The notes beneath the pieces are model-generated. The model ran no database searches, was not told where the DNA came from, and was given only the letters and a program-made list of their open reading frames with translations. This document shows positions 1 through 12,947 of a stretch of 64,000 bases of DNA, piece after piece. The DNA is from Epiperipatus broadwayi (taxonomy: Eukaryota; Onychophora; Udeonychophora; Euonychophora; Peripatidae): positions 4,740,853-4,804,852 of the forward strand of contig JAQFVV010000021.1 of the NCBI GenBank assembly GCA_028023455.1, given 5' to 3'. Position 1 is the stretch's first letter. The number at the start of each line of letters is the position of its first letter. The position numbers were made by a program, and so were the translations under genes.

Positions 1-545
1 TTATTTTATTATTTTTTAAATTAATTTTATAGATTTTCAATTAATAAGCAATTTTTTTGGGTTTTATAATAAATGTTCCTTTATTTTAGCTTTTTCTTAA
101 ATAACCAATTTTTTTGTTTTGTAAGAAATGTTCATTTAGGTTAGGGTTTTTTTTTTTTTTTTTTTTGGAAATTGAATATATTTGCAAAATGTTCGTTTGT
201 TAAGTTTTTTTTGCACTAACGTTGATTTGATTACTTCAATCATAGTTTTATTTTTTGTTGATAAACAATGCCTCCATAACCAATTTATTTTTGTTTGGTA
301 ATAAATGTTCCTTTATTTTATGCTTCTTTTTTTTTGCAAACCGTAATTTAATATATTAGGCAATAGAGACATATTGAACGAATACTTTTTTCACTAATGT
401 TGATTTGATTACATCAAACTTGGTTTTACATTTGGCTGATAAACAATGCTTTAATAACCAATTTATTTTTGTTTGATAATAAATGTTTCTTTATTTATTT
501 ATTTATTTTGCAAACCGTAATTTAATATATTAGGCAATTACTTCT
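1..545. repeat. Tandem repeat, period about 178 bp
   Basis: A module beginning with CAATTTATTTTTGTTTG and running into ATAAATGTTCCTTTATTTTA recurs near 106, 281 and 459, so the spacing is 175-178 bp. An extra partial copy lies near 49. A second module, GTTGATTTGATTAC, recurs near 221 and 400 with the same spacing. About 2.5 diverged units are visible and the array may continue left of the window. There is no coding potential. The nucleosome-scale period would suit satellite DNA, but two or three units do not prove this. Confidence 0.6.
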
Positions 546-1836
546 GAGCAAATATTGGTTCACTTTATGTCATTACAATTATTTACACCCTATCATGATA
601 ACTTACTGATATGTTAAGTGTCAGGATATTCATATAAAGGGTAAACAACATGTATCAGAGTTAACTGATACGGTAGGCTAAGTGTGAATTGTGAGAGCAA
701 TTGATCACAAAACATATTGCTAGGCCGTCATTAGCCAAATTGCTAGCACTCATTTACTGCTAGCAATTGAGTTGTCTCATAAATGGTATTTTCAGCTACT
801 TTTGACTACCAGCAATGCCATCACAGGATAAATTATCATAATTATGAGTACCAATTATTTTTATCAATTATAAATAAAAATTTATTTTTGGAAAAACTTT
901 TGTTTACTTTAATATTCTGATAAATTATTAATTTGCTTTTTAGAAACTAAACTGAGTATAATTTTAAAAAACAAATATATTTTTACTGCTGATTTTGTAA
1001 TTGACCAATCAAAAGTTTAGAACTTTAATTCACTCAGCCAATAGGAATATTGGCAGTTAAATGATCTATGAAAGGGTTAATTAATAATACAAGGTTTTGC
1101 TGCTGATAATAGTCAAAGGGCTACCCAATATTAACAAATGAAATATATGCCAACATGTAAGGGTAATTCAAGTTTATATACTATAACTGAACTGTTAATA
1201 AATTTTTGTTGGCTTGTTAGATCAATCTCTAGAATTTTTTTACTGTTGTCTGTTTTGCCAATTGAGGCTTCTAAACTACCTCTGCTTTTCATGACAGAGA
1301 TATTAATATATCTATTAGTAATAGTATGTAACTGTGTATGTGTCTATAATTTAAGGTCCTAACCAGTAAAACATTAATATTGGATATTGACTGTGCCTTC
1401 AGCAGGAGGCTGTCTACAATTTATAGAAACCAAATATAAATGTATTGATCATAGTATTATTTGGTTTACTTTTTCTAAAAATGCAATTAATAAAAATAAT
1501 TTTTTTAATAAAAATAAATAGTTAATTAAAAGTAGTTATGAATAACAATAATAGTATATTATTAAAAAATATAATAAGTATAAAAATTGAAATTATACAT
1601 ATCTAAATTCATCAATTTTATTGTAAAAATCTTCTACAATATTGAATATTTTTATCTTTTGATATATAAAAAAAATAAATATTTCATTAAAATCATTATA
1701 GAAAAAATAACAATATATTGTAATGCCATGTATTTTTAACATAAAATTTGCACAACATTATTTATAACCTGGCATATATAAAACATGCATGAGTAACTTT
1801 TTTTTAAAATTTTTGCAAACATGATTAAGCAGAAAT
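546..1836. other. AT-rich DNA without recognised features
   Basis: The short open frame at 1138-1362 has low-complexity, hydrophobic content and no motif. I see no repeat family and no gene here. Confidence 0.5.
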
Positions 1837-1850
1837 TGATAATCTGAGTT

Positions 1851-3045
1851 TTTTTTTTTTTAAAAAAAAATAGATATTTATTAGAAACTATTGAGAGTAA
1901 CTAGTTGTAACTAGTTGTACATGTATGTAAATTCTTGATGCTAGTGTACCAGTGTCACTGTTGAGTCATGTAACACTTGAGCTTCGACAGATATTGATGC
2001 GTGTTCACTGATCTGGTAGGGTGACCTTGTTCCAGGTTTCTTGGTATAGCCATCCCGGTGCCAACAGTTGGTCTCTGGCCCTAAAATTCCTAAGCAACTT
2101 CATGTAGGTGTTGTAGACATTGGTAGGTACATGTCTGAAGATGTAATTGCATCTGGTAATCCACACAGCAAAGTTCAGAAAAATGGACAATCTTATGGTG
2201 GCAAAAATCCCTGTCTTGATTGCGTTTTGAATGAAGAGTACTTCACTGATGTTTAGCGAAACACTTTCATTGATGAAAGTCCGCAGTGGATAAAGATAAG
2301 GGCAGGAATGCAACAGGTGCTGGATTGTTTCATCCGCTGTGGAGCATAATTGCCATTGAGGGTTTAGTTTGCTGTAGCCTCTTTTCCAGACTAGGAAATG
2401 GTTTGTAGGCAATGCGGAGAGATTTAGCTTGATGAGGAAGTTTATAAATTTGGGTTCAAGATACCAGTTCTTAAACTTCCTAATTAGTAATTTGTTGTTG
2501 ATACCAAGTGTATTCTGGAGTGTGGTCTCATTTGGATGTTTGATTTTGTAAGTCTGCCAATAGGTTTTTTTATCATCTAGAGTGAGTTGTGTTAGGTCTA
2601 TTGAGTTTTTTGCATATACCCAGATATCGGTCATCCACTTGCTAGTGAATGGAGGAGGCGTGTCAGTAGGATCAACCAATGAGTGCGGTTTTAAAATGGA
2701 AGGTTCAAGGTGAATGGAGCGAAGTACTCGCAATGATATTTGAAGGTACCAGGTGGAGACAGAGTGCAATCCCAACTCATTGAGCTCCTTAGGCATTTGG
2801 GCTTTGACCATGCTGATGGCCACTACCCTGCCATTCCAAAGAGCTTTCGAGCATAGTGAGTTTATTGCCCGTTCAAAGGTTTTAGTAGGCTTGACAATTG
2901 GGAAATAATAGTTCAGTCTAGGATAGACTAACATATTGAGAAGGGCAGTCTTTCCAGGAAGTGATACAGAGATTTTTGAGAGTGAGCCAACGATTTTTTC
3001 TTTTGTCCAGAACTAAGTTTTGAATGTTCTTGGCCACGGCGAGCC
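1851..3045 (-). mobile_element. 5'-truncated L1/Tx1-like LINE insertion
   Basis: The block is flanked by a perfect 14 bp direct repeat, TGATAATCTGAGTT, at 1837-1850 and 3046-3059. Directly inside the left copy is a run of T (1851-1861), which on the minus strand is a 3' poly(A) tail. Poly(A) tail, 5' truncation and a TSD of this length are what target-primed reverse transcription of an L1-like element leaves. The coding remnant is annotated separately. The perfect TSD suggests a fairly recent insertion, although the reading frame is already damaged upstream of 3012. Confidence 0.85.
2005..3012 (-). pseudogene. LINE ORF2 C-terminal fragment (L1/Tx1-like)
   Basis: The frame is open for about 336 codons down to its natural stop at 2005; a stop at 3013-3015 closes it upstream. 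The first ~35 residues, including SLPGKTALLNMLVYPRLNY, resemble the region just after the reverse-transcriptase palm in L1/Tx1-clade proteins. Near the C-terminus WQLCSTADETIQHLLHSC matches the zinc-binding C-x2-C...H-x4-C motif found at LINE C-termini, but the first cysteine is a tryptophan. The RT catalytic domain and endonuclease are absent because of 5' truncation. It is not functional. The clade assignment rests on motif similarity recalled from the family and was not searched. Confidence 0.75.
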
Positions 3046-3059
3046 TGATAATCTGAGTT

Positions 3060-4307
3060 GTTGAACCACTTTTCTAAAAAAGTTAAAAAGAAAAAGACAA
3101 TTGAACAGACTTGCTTAGCTCCCTCTCTCCTAATTTCCCCATTACTTTTAAAATAGCCCTGCTTTAACAAGAGTATTATTCTTCAGGATATTTTATATTA
3201 TAAGCTAAAAATAGCTTTAACCATTATAGAAATGTGCTTTAAATTGAGCAAAAGGTTTCTTTATCTTATAGTCAATATTAAATAATTTTTAATGTAATTT
3301 CAGATAAGCACAAGTAATTTCATTAAATTTTTCCTAATTTAGTTAACCTACAACAGCTACAATGCAGATACAAATACACAGACTACAAGCAGTATTTAAT
3401 GCTGCTATTAAGAAGAATATTTGTTTTATGTAAATATCATTTCAAATTTGATTTTTTTATGAGTAATAAATATTAAAATATATAAAAAATTAAAATTATT
3501 TTTGTTTATTTGATTGATTTCTTACAAGCAGTTAGTTTTATATTTATCTTGAAAAGTAAAAAAAAATTGATTAAAAAAAATGGAAAAAATTTATAGCTGT
3601 TTAAATTACAAGAGGTATGAGATACCATTAAATCAGAAAAGTTGGGTCATAAAATTTATATTGTACAAACTAAATTCAAACTAATTTTTTACAAAATAGA
3701 TACATACTTAGGAAGGTACTGAGATGGACACCTATTTAATTAAAAAAATAATGTGAAATTAAGGCATCTAAAAAATTAATAGCAGTATATTTAACTGCTT
3801 GTGGCAATTGCAGATTTAAAAAACATTCTCTCACTTAAATTTATTTAGGAAATAAATTTTTTTTTTATTTAAATGTGCATTAATTTTTAACTTGAATTAT
3901 GCTTTATTTTACAATTTTAAATATAGCCTTTTACTGAGTATTTTTTCCTTAAGTTCTAATTCCCCACCCCAATAATATTTTTAAACAATTTGCAATTTTT
4001 GTGTAGTGGTAGCACATTTTAACCATAAGCAATATAAAATGGTGTAGTTTTTAACTCCCTGTTCATGATGCTTCTATGTGATGAATAGGAAAAAAATTTT
4101 ATTATGCTGTTCTACAAATGATCAATTAAGCAAAAATATATAAAGTAAAGTCATGAAGAATAAGTGCCTCTGTAAGTATTGCATTTCTTGTAAAAATGTA
4201 TGACAAGTAATTATTTCCATATTTATTATGTGGCTGCATGCAGGATATGTAGTATCTGTAAACTTAACTGATGTAATGCAAATATACATTACCCAAATTT
4301 ATTTTAT
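3060..4307. other. AT-rich DNA, nothing recognised
   Basis: Low-complexity A/T tracts without a supported gene or a repeat boundary. Confidence 0.5.
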
Positions 4308-4323
4308 TAGTGCTGTATTTTTT

Positions 4324-4425
4324 TTTAAAGTGTCATAGCATCGGCCAGGACGTGAATCCGCAACCCAGGCAACTGCCTGCAAGTGCAAGGCAGTCATGCT
4401 GACCCTTCGAACACCAATGCAAGAC
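4324..4425 (-). mobile_element. tRNA-derived SINE, family 1 (about 100 bp)
   Basis: The element is flanked by a 16 bp direct repeat, TAGTGCTGTATTTTTT, at 4308-4323 and 4426-4441. Read on the minus strand it starts TTGCATTGGTGTTCGAAGGG, contains a B-box-like GCGGATTCACGTCC, and ends ATGCTATGACACTTTAAA. Better-preserved relatives lie at 30457, 50794 and 59867. SINEs with a tRNA head are transcribed by Pol III and moved by LINE machinery; this copy is somewhat diverged. Confidence 0.8.
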
Positions 4426-4821
4426 TAGTGCTGTATTTTTTGCAAGAATTTAGTCACACTAATCACTTTCTACTAAATACATAAATAATTAATAATCATT
4501 TTTTGTTAGGTTAGAAATTAGTATATTTCTTTTAACTTTAGAAAACAGGTTTTAAATGTAATAAAGTTCAAATATATCTGTATAGTACTTTTTATACTAA
4601 TCCACATATAATCTCCAACTTTTAATATCCATCTTATATTAAGCACCAAGAATTTTATATTTCTAGAATATTAAAGCACCCACATGCTCAATAAAGTGAA
4701 CATTTCATGGATTTAAAAAATGTAAATGTATATTTTGGATTCATCTAGGTACATATTTTAATCAGATGTTCTTTTCAAGCTTCTATTTTTCACTACAAGG
4801 TGTCACTACAGACACATTATT

Positions 4822-5124
4822 AATTGTTAATTGAATGTAAATGTTTGAAAACAGAAAGGGTACATATAATGAAGTTGTGGAAAAATAAATATGAAAAGAA
4901 TGATTATACAGAAAGTGAATTATTGGTTTTTATGTTGGGTTTGGGAAAAGATAAGGGGGATTTAGATATAAAGGTTATAGAGTTGAAAAAGATTATGTTA
5001 TGGAAATGGGATAGAGCAGATTATGGGTAAATTTAGAGTGGGGAATGTAAAATAAAGTGGCTAACAGGTTTATCTGGGCATAATTGCTTAGATATTCTTG
5101 ACTTCGTTTAAGGAGAAGCCATAA
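4822..5124 (+). pseudogene. 3' fragment of zinc-finger LINE family
   Basis: The translation runs LLIECKCLKTERVHIMKLW and continues through a Trp/Lys-rich tail. The same C-terminus recurs at 9900, 12600 and 13300. It is followed by the family's 3' tail, ending in an ACATCACAT-type repeat near 5120. Only the last ~70 codons remain. The sequence upstream, TTCACTACAAGGTGTCACTA, is shared with 10930. Confidence 0.75.
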
Positions 5125-5260
5125 TACATCACATGTACTTGTACAAAAGATCGAATGATCGTCTTAGAAGAATTGGATAAAAGAAATGCATTAATAAAAA
5201 ATAGGGGTTGAAGAGATGGAGAACTAGTATGGAGAATAAAAAGAGGTGAAATATATATAT
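5125..5260 (+). pseudogene. Second, internal LINE fragment joined to previous tail
   Basis: Starting directly after the 3' tail of the preceding fragment, the sequence GTACTTGTACAAAAG matches the internal region near 12308 of the same LINE family, including the stretch that encodes MHRN-like residues before the C-terminal zinc motif. It is short and out of frame. It looks like another 5'-truncated copy landing in the tail of the first. Confidence 0.5.
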
Positions 5261-5400
5261 TCTGCCCTTGTCATCGTGTGTAGCTCCACTACACATCAGG
5301 TCGATCACGTTGAGGGCCACAATCTGCCCTTTCTAACACATCAGGCCAATCTAACCGCCCCGTTCCCGCTAGCTCCACTTCCCCCAAAATAAATATAATA
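5261..5400. other. GC-richer unassigned segment
   Basis: Composition rises sharply, for example AACCGCCCCGTTCCCGCTAG, compared with both sides. I find no second copy in the window and no open frame of note. It could be a piece of an unrecognised repeat. Confidence 0.3.
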
Positions 5401-8400
5401 TAGTGAAAATCACCTAACTGGGTTCTAGCTCTAATAATTAATGAAATATTCAATTAAATGCTTTACTAGCTCAAGTTTCTTAAAATTAACTTAGGTTCTG
5501 TTTTAAACTAACTCAAATAAATATTCAGGAATTCATGAGACTAGAAGTGGAAATACTGGTGACAAGATAGATTACATTGAGACAATATCCCACAGGATAC
5601 CACCTCAATGGCATAAGAACACTATCCCCCCTTATACTACTATTACACATAATAACTACATAGTATTCTTATGACTTCCGCAACTTCTAATCACTAAGAC
5701 TCATTTAACAATTAAAGTATTAATCTTTTATCTCTCATAATAATAATAGTAATCATCTAGCTCAAATGAAATAATCTCAGGTTCTTAAATTTATTCGCAT
5801 GTTAATAACATATGGTAGCAAAATATGATAAGGGATTTTATGTCATAATCTACTACTCTGAAATTAGATTAATAATAAAACAATAATAATCACAATCTTC
5901 ATTGCTTAATCCAACTAGTACAGCTTTTCTTTCATCGCAAATTTATAACCGTAATAAATTAGTTAATAATCTAATATTCCCTTTTTTATCTTTAAGTAAT
6001 AAAATAAATTAATAAGTGGCAGTGTTTAGATAATCTGATAAATAAAGCAAGTGGCAACTAATAGCATACAATTTAGCAAAATATTATGATAATGGATTGA
6101 TGACCAGTAACGCAATGCAATTTTATAATTATTTAATTACAAGAACATCCATAAATATTTAAGATTAAATATACTTCTCTATTTATCTTTTGTGCAAACA
6201 ATCATATACTTAGTTTAATGGTTGTGAACATACCTGGTGAATTCATGCAATGATGTAGAGAAAACAAAACTCAGACACAAGTTTTAATAAACAAATTTTA
6301 AAATTTTATTAGCATCAATAAAAAATAAATAAAACAAACAAATCCATCTACATCTATTTACAAGGGATATCCTCATTTTTCTTTACACTACAATAGCTGG
6401 ATTATACACATTTATATTTCTTTTATCGTTAATTAAACTTATTATGCCTTTTAAAAGTTATTTATTTATTTCTCATTAGGTTTATCATATCACTTATTTT
6501 AACTATTTTATGGGTAACACCATTCTTTACCTTTTAATATTGAAATTACCGTATTATAAATTATCTATGTGGATAAACATCATTTATAACATCATAATTT
6601 TACAATCAATATGGTTTTTAAAAGAAAATTACATTTAACTTTATATAAGTCACTCCGCATATTATTCAAATATTATTATTACTTTTAACGTTTGTTCTCC
6701 AATGCTCATAAACTATAATACGTTTATTCCATAAGCCATACTCATGTATAATACTATAACACGGGTTTAATTATCACCTGTTACAGTTTCACATATACTA
6801 TAATTATCGAATGTTATTGTATTTTTTAAATATGCAATACTTATATTTTTTAGAATATAATTAACAATAAGAAAACGTGAAATTATATTTAATATTTTTG
6901 TATATTTCTATTTGGATATACTTTTATAAAATTATAGTTCATTTCTTAAAAAGGAATTAACATAATTCTCTAACTCCTTCCCTTCTTAGGATATTTGCAT
7001 CTTTCTTTCAATAATCATAATCTACTCTTCATTAATACTTAACTATTCTTATTCCAAATAATAGCATGACATACATTCTAAAATATCTATTGTTTCCCTT
7101 TTAATAGACTTATCATATAACGATGTAGTTGCAAGAAATACAGATAAAGATAGCGAAAGATGTATAGGATATCGGGAAGATAGATAGATAACTTATCCGC
7201 AATATACTTCAAAAATGTATGGAACAGTGTGAATAGGTCCGACATTCATTGTCTAATAACCTTGGCGATAAGCATGATGTGGCAGCTATTTACTCAGCTT
7301 TATCAAACATCTAGTATGACTCACAAGAAATATATAAAATACCACTGTCCAAGACAACATGTGTACCAGTCGTAGGGCTTTGTTAACTACGCTGATTAAC
7401 ATCTAAAACTATTTATTATTTCACTCCTTGTAGCATCCTAGTTTTTAATACATCCTCTTGGTTTCCGAATCACCACGTACTACCAAGTCACTACCCAAAC
7501 TATCTTTCGAGATTTTTACTGTATCCAACATCGATAAAATACTAACTACTTTTTTTAAAACAATAAACAAAATTCGCTAATATAAAACATTTCCCTATTC
7601 CATAAGAACAATTTGTCTTGCTTTATTACACTGTAGGTTCAACATCTACGTTTTGTTAAAATAACATTTAAATATCCCAATCGGAAAATTAACAGAAAAT
7701 ATCACATAACCATCGGTTATATTGAACTATATTAATAACACATAAAATGATTATCGTATGCATATTTTTTAAAAAATCTAATCACATCTCAAAGTGTTTT
7801 AGAGTGTTGTTTTCAAAAATGCGTTTTACAACAATAATAACAATAAAACTTTTGCGCTACATTCATTCGATTCTCAGCTGATCTAAATAAATAAAACATA
7901 CATTATATATCATTAATAATTATAAATGTTACCAAAAACAATCTTTATCTTCCTATCAGAGTTCGTAGTAGGTTTCTTTCTCTTCGAGCATCGCAAACAT
8001 ACAAATTTCCACATACATACAATTTTATTTTAAAATTCAAAATCAAAACATATTATTTCATATAATGTTATATCACGAATTAATGTATTTTGTTTTCCCT
8101 ATCGCTATCTAAAACTTAATGTTTAACTTAGATTAGTAAAGAAAATAATTCAAACCATAATCACATATTTTTCTGACGGTAAATCTTGGTTAGTCCCATA
8201 ATATTTATTATTTCTTCTCTTGTCCGAATGTTCTCCTTTCTGCTTATTAAAGTTTTAAATAAATTAGTTCATTTAATAAACTGTTTAGACGATCTTTAGT
8301 TTTAGTGTTTAATCCAAAATTATTAGAAAACATTTTATTTAGTTATCCCACGAAGCTTTTTAATGTTCTGGCGAATATTACCTCAGCACATTGATGCATC

Positions 8401-9715
8401 TTTATTTCTAGTTAAACTACAATTATTTAATAATTACGGTACCAATTGCGTTTTCCATGGATCCAATATTTTATATTTCTCTTTCGTAAAATTTTTTTTT
8501 TTTCTTTAGGCAAGTGTTTTCCTTGGTAAACTTCACTTTCATTCATTATTATTTTATATACACTACTTCCGATCTTTAACTATTTTCTAGAGTATTTTCT
8601 CAAGTCATCTTAAAGAAAGCAATTCAAACTATTTCAATATTAAAATTCCTTTTGTCCATTTATTCTTATACAAAAAATACTTATTTTTATTTTCCATTAT
8701 CTTCATTAACTCTGTGCACAATGTCCTTTCATTGATTTTATACGCATGAAAACAGCTTTCATAGTGATACGCTATATAAACTATATCAACGAATAACATT
8801 AACATATTTGGAATATTATAAAATTTACAACTTGGTTTTAAGAATCTATCCATTTTCTATTGAAAACTCCGATTATATTTCGATAGAATCCACTGGCAGG
8901 TTACTGTAAAGTTAGTGAAACATTATTATGAAAAACTTTTTTTAAAAAAAATTTTATTCTAAGATTCTCTTCGGATGATTTTTAAATTGTCAGTTGGTTT
9001 CTTTCAAAGATATTATTAAAATTATAATAAAATTGACTAATAAATTGAAAAAAAAAAAAAAAATTTAGAGAGCTTAAAATTTTACCTCTGCTCTGGAATC
9101 AACACATTTTTGTTCTCCCCCCATTATAATTAGTTGGCGCGATTTTGGTTGTCTGCCAAGATCTATTTTTTATTGGTCAATCCCTACTTGGATTTATAAA
9201 CAATTTCTAAAGTTTTAAAATCATGACGTAATAGACTTAAATGTTAACTCATTATTATTTTTAAATCAATTATTATCTATTACAATTTAACTACCTTTAA
9301 AACAATTTTGAAACAATAATTAATAAAGGTGTATACTACTTATTTTTATTATGATGTGTGACAATTCCATCCACTTCTATAATATACTATTTAAATATTT
9401 TAATTATTAGTATTAATTTAAACCAGTGCTTAGACACAGAATATTTCAGACAGTCACATAGTCATTTCCGGTGTTTAGTCTATTTTTATCTGTCTTAATA
9501 AATTTGCTACTTATATTATATAAAATAATTATATAAAATTTTGAAAAACAATTTAGAAAAATATAGAATTAGATACAATTCTCACCATCACAATATTTAT
9601 TATTAAATATATCATATTACTGCTTAATATAGTCTATAATTTTAAATACTATATAATATTAATTTTAAAATTTTTTTAGTAATTGACCATTTATAACCAT
9701 CATTGACCTATAGAA
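5401..9715. other. Long AT-rich stretch with no recognised gene or repeat
   Basis: This 4.3 kb holds only short chance frames; the longest is 74 codons at 8629-8853 on the minus strand, with no motif. None of the repeat families found elsewhere in the window occurs here. It is the least repeat-invaded part of the window and may be an intron or plain intergenic DNA. Confidence 0.5.
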
Positions 9716-9721
9716 AAGGGC

Positions 9722-10226
9722 ACAATATATATAGAAGTAAACAGAATATTGCTTGTGAGTTAATTTACGATAATAGCAAGGAAAGTAGTTTACTGTTTAA
9801 GGCTGGAACAGGATTGTTAGCAACAAGAGAATATACACATAAATGGAGGAAATGTGGGTGATTTAGTCTGCAAGTTATGTTAGGAAGGTAGGGAAAATAT
9901 TAGATCTCTCTTAATTAAATATAAATGCTTACAATCAGAAAGGGTAAAAATAATGAAGTTGCCTAAGAATAAATATAAACAAAGTGATTATATAGAAAGT
10001 GAGTTTTTATACTGAGTTTGGAAAAAGATGAGGAGAATCTAGATGTAAAGGCCGTAGAGTGGACTACGATGATGTTCTGGAAATGGGATGGAGTAGGATG
10101 GAGAATATGGGAAAAACTTAGGGTGGGAATGGAAAAGGAAGATAAGGTGGGTAACAGGTTTCTCTGGGCATAGTGGCTGAGAGATTCCTGACTTTGATAA
10201 AGGAGAAGTCATAGTGCATTGCATTG
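9722..10226 (+). pseudogene. 3' fragment of zinc-finger LINE family
   Basis: Nearly collinear with 12455-12943. It encodes the zinc-motif region and the MKLPKNKYKQSDYIESEF-type C-terminus with frame breaks, then the 3' tail GAGAGATTCCTGACTTTG and a terminal TGCATTGCATTGCATCGCA repeat. The 5' end is truncated just inside an AT repeat. Confidence 0.75.
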
Positions 10227-10372
10227 CATCGCACCTTGAGAATATTTGGGAATGTTTTGGAAACATGAGAATAGATGTACAGTTATTAAGAATGATTAAA
10301 AGTCTTTACAAGAATAATTTAGTATCAATTGGGGTATACAGAAACAGTGGAAGTTAACTGTGAAGTAAGTTC
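10227..10372 (+). pseudogene. Short reverse-transcriptase fragment of a different LINE
   Basis: The frame encodes LLRMIKSLYKNNLVSIGVYR, which resembles the segment just before the RxG-QG box of a non-LTR reverse transcriptase. A stop follows within four residues. It begins immediately after the tail of the preceding LINE fragment. It is too short for clade assignment. Confidence 0.45.
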
Positions 10373-10990
10373 ACACACACTCATATATATATATCAGTCA
10401 TTGTTATGATCAATTCTGAACATCATATTCTGTATTAATGGTATTTAAATAAAAGTGTTGTTACTGTGTTAGCGTCATCTTGAATGCAACTGATCAAGCG
10501 CAATGGTAATCAAAACATATCCTGTGTGAAAATAAATCGGTTTTTGAGCCATAATTGAGAGAATGTTTCAATTAGAGAAACTACTTAATTTAGATGTGAT
10601 TAATTTATTTAAGATATAAAGTCTCTATATCATTTATATATGTTATTTAATTAAAAAAAAAAACGAAAAGAAATAAATAATAAATGTTTCAGATTTAATT
10701 AGTTTATTTAAATGTAATTAATTAATAATTATTGAAAATAATTTAAAATTCTTATTAAGAATAAGGTATAATTTGAATTAAAAAACATAATAAATATGAA
10801 AGTAGACAAACTTATGCACATATCATTTATTTGTCAAAATATAACTGACACGTTTTTAGGCTATTTATTTAAACACCAACATATTACAATTTTTTACGTT
10901 TACCTACTTTTCTGGGAGTTTCTACTTTTCGCTACGAGGTGTCACTACTATTTATATATTAAAAAGTCAAGCTATTATCATGTTTTAATA
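10373..10990. other. AT-rich DNA; shared 29 bp motif at 10921-10949
   Basis: Mostly featureless. TTTTCGCTACGAGGTGTCAC here matches 4787-4806 closely; both copies lie just upstream of zinc-finger LINE fragments. Confidence 0.45.
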
Positions 10991-12943
10991 AGATGGCACA
11001 GAAGAGAGTTTTTCCGGGTAGTTGAAGTAATCCAAGAGTAAGATTATCATTTAAAGGAAAGGGTGAGGATCATAGAAATTTAAACAATTATGACCGATAA
11101 TAGTAACATCAGTTTTATATAAAGTTTTTTCATATATGGTGGCTGGAAGAGTTGCAAAATGGATGGAAGAAAATAATGTAGTTGGGGAAATGCAAAGAGG
11201 TTTTATGTCTTATGTCAGATAAGATGTATAGGAGATAGTTTATTTGTAGTTACACAACTTATAGATATGAGTAGGAATTCAGGTAGACAGTTACATATGT
11301 TTTATAGATATAAAGAAGGCATATGATAGAATAAATAAAAATAAATTATGGATAAGTTTAGCAAATTTAAGAATGGATGAAGTTATAGTGGATATTTAGA
11401 AATTATATGAAAATAATTACTATACATATCAATTAGGGAATATAGAATCAGTTAAAGTTAAAAATGGAGTGGGACTGAGACAAGGATACTCTACATCATC
11501 TATTTTGTTTTTGTTGTATTTGAGTGAAATGAAGAGAGCAATAGAAAGACTAGGAAGAGGGATAGAAATACCGTTAATAGGTGGCAAGGGAGTATATACT
11601 TTGTCAGATCTTTTTTTTACGGATGATGTCTTTTTGTGTGCAAAATGAAGAGAGGATATGGAAATTACGCTGAGTACATGCGCAAAGGGTGAGTAAAGAG
11701 ATGGGGATTAAATTTAGTAAAGAAAGATCAAATATAATGATAGTTAATGCTGGGGAAAGAGAAGACAACGGATTTTTATTGGGGATATAAAATTAAGTGT
11801 GGTGAATAGATATAGTTATTTGGGAATCATCTTGAGTAATTAGAAAAATTGCTTGGATGAATTGGGAGAAAAAACTGATAAATGAAGCAAAGAAAAGAAA
11901 GGGACGGATAAAGAAATTAACAGTGTTTTCATATAACAAATATGATGTAGCTAGAATTGTATGGAAGGGAGTGGCAGTAGCAGGGTTAACATATGACTAT
12001 GATGTGTTATGTGTTAGTAAAGGGTATTAGATTATTTAAAAAAAGTACAAAGGGAAATAGGAAGACATGCATTAGATGCAGATGTGTAGACAGCAAAGGA
12101 GGCAATTCAAGAAGAAATGGGATGGCCAAGTTTTTATATGAGAGATGCAAAAAGCAAAATGAAAATGTTTGGTAGATTGCAGATTATGGATACTAAAAGA
12201 ATAACTAAAATAGTATTTAATTGGGTTATGAGTAAAGGGCAGGCAATGAAGATGGGTAAGAAAGATAAATGCGGTATGCAGATTTGGATAAAGAATTTAT
12301 ATCAGTATACTTGTACAAGAGGTGGGATGATTGTGTTAGGAGGATTGTTGAGTGTTATAATGGTAAGGAATGGGATAGAATAGATGCATTAATAAAGAAT
12401 AGGGAGTTGGAGAACTAATATGGAGAGTAAAAAGAGTTTAAATATATATAGAAGTAAATGGAACATTGGTGAGAGTTAATTTACGATAATAGTAAGGAAA
12501 GTAGTTTACTGTTTAAGGCTCGAATGGGATCTTTAGCAACAAGGGCATACTGTTTAAGGTTCAAACGGGATCAATATAGGTGATTTAGTTTGCAAGTTGT
12601 GTAAGAAAGGCATAGAAAATATTAGGGATCTGTTGATTCAATGTAAATGCTTGAAAGCAGAAAGGGTACAAATAATGAAGTTATGGAAGACTAAATATAA
12701 ACAAAGTGATTATACAGAAAGTGGGTTATTGGTTTTTATGCTGGATTTCGGAACAGATAAAGGGGATCTAGATATGAAGGCCATGGAGTTTACAAAGCTT
12801 ATGTTGTGGAAATGGGCTGAAGGATATGGAGAAAATTAGGGTGGGAATGGAAAGGGAAGATAAAGTGGCTAACAGATTTCTCTGGACATAGTTCCTGAGA
12901 GATTCCTGACTCTGTATAAGGAAAAGTCATAGTGCATCACATC
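10991..12943 (+). pseudogene. Non-LTR retrotransposon with RT and C-terminal zinc motif, decayed
   Basis: With frame changes allowed, conserved RT blocks appear in order: an FKGKGEDHRNLNNY segment near 11055, RVAKWMEENNVVGEMQRGF near 11150, an I-K-KAYDRIN palm motif near 11310, GVGLRQGYSTSSILF near 11470, and an FTDDVFLCAK catalytic box near 11620 that keeps both aspartates. The C-terminal zinc motif C-x2-C-x7-(D/H)-x4-C lies at 12597-12660 and is followed by ~60 residues ending at a stop at 12837-12839. The 3' UTR ends in GTGCATCACATCACA. Several frameshifts and stops make it inactive, and endonuclease and N-terminus are missing. I do not assign a clade. Confidence 0.8.
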
Positions 12944-12947
12944 ACAT

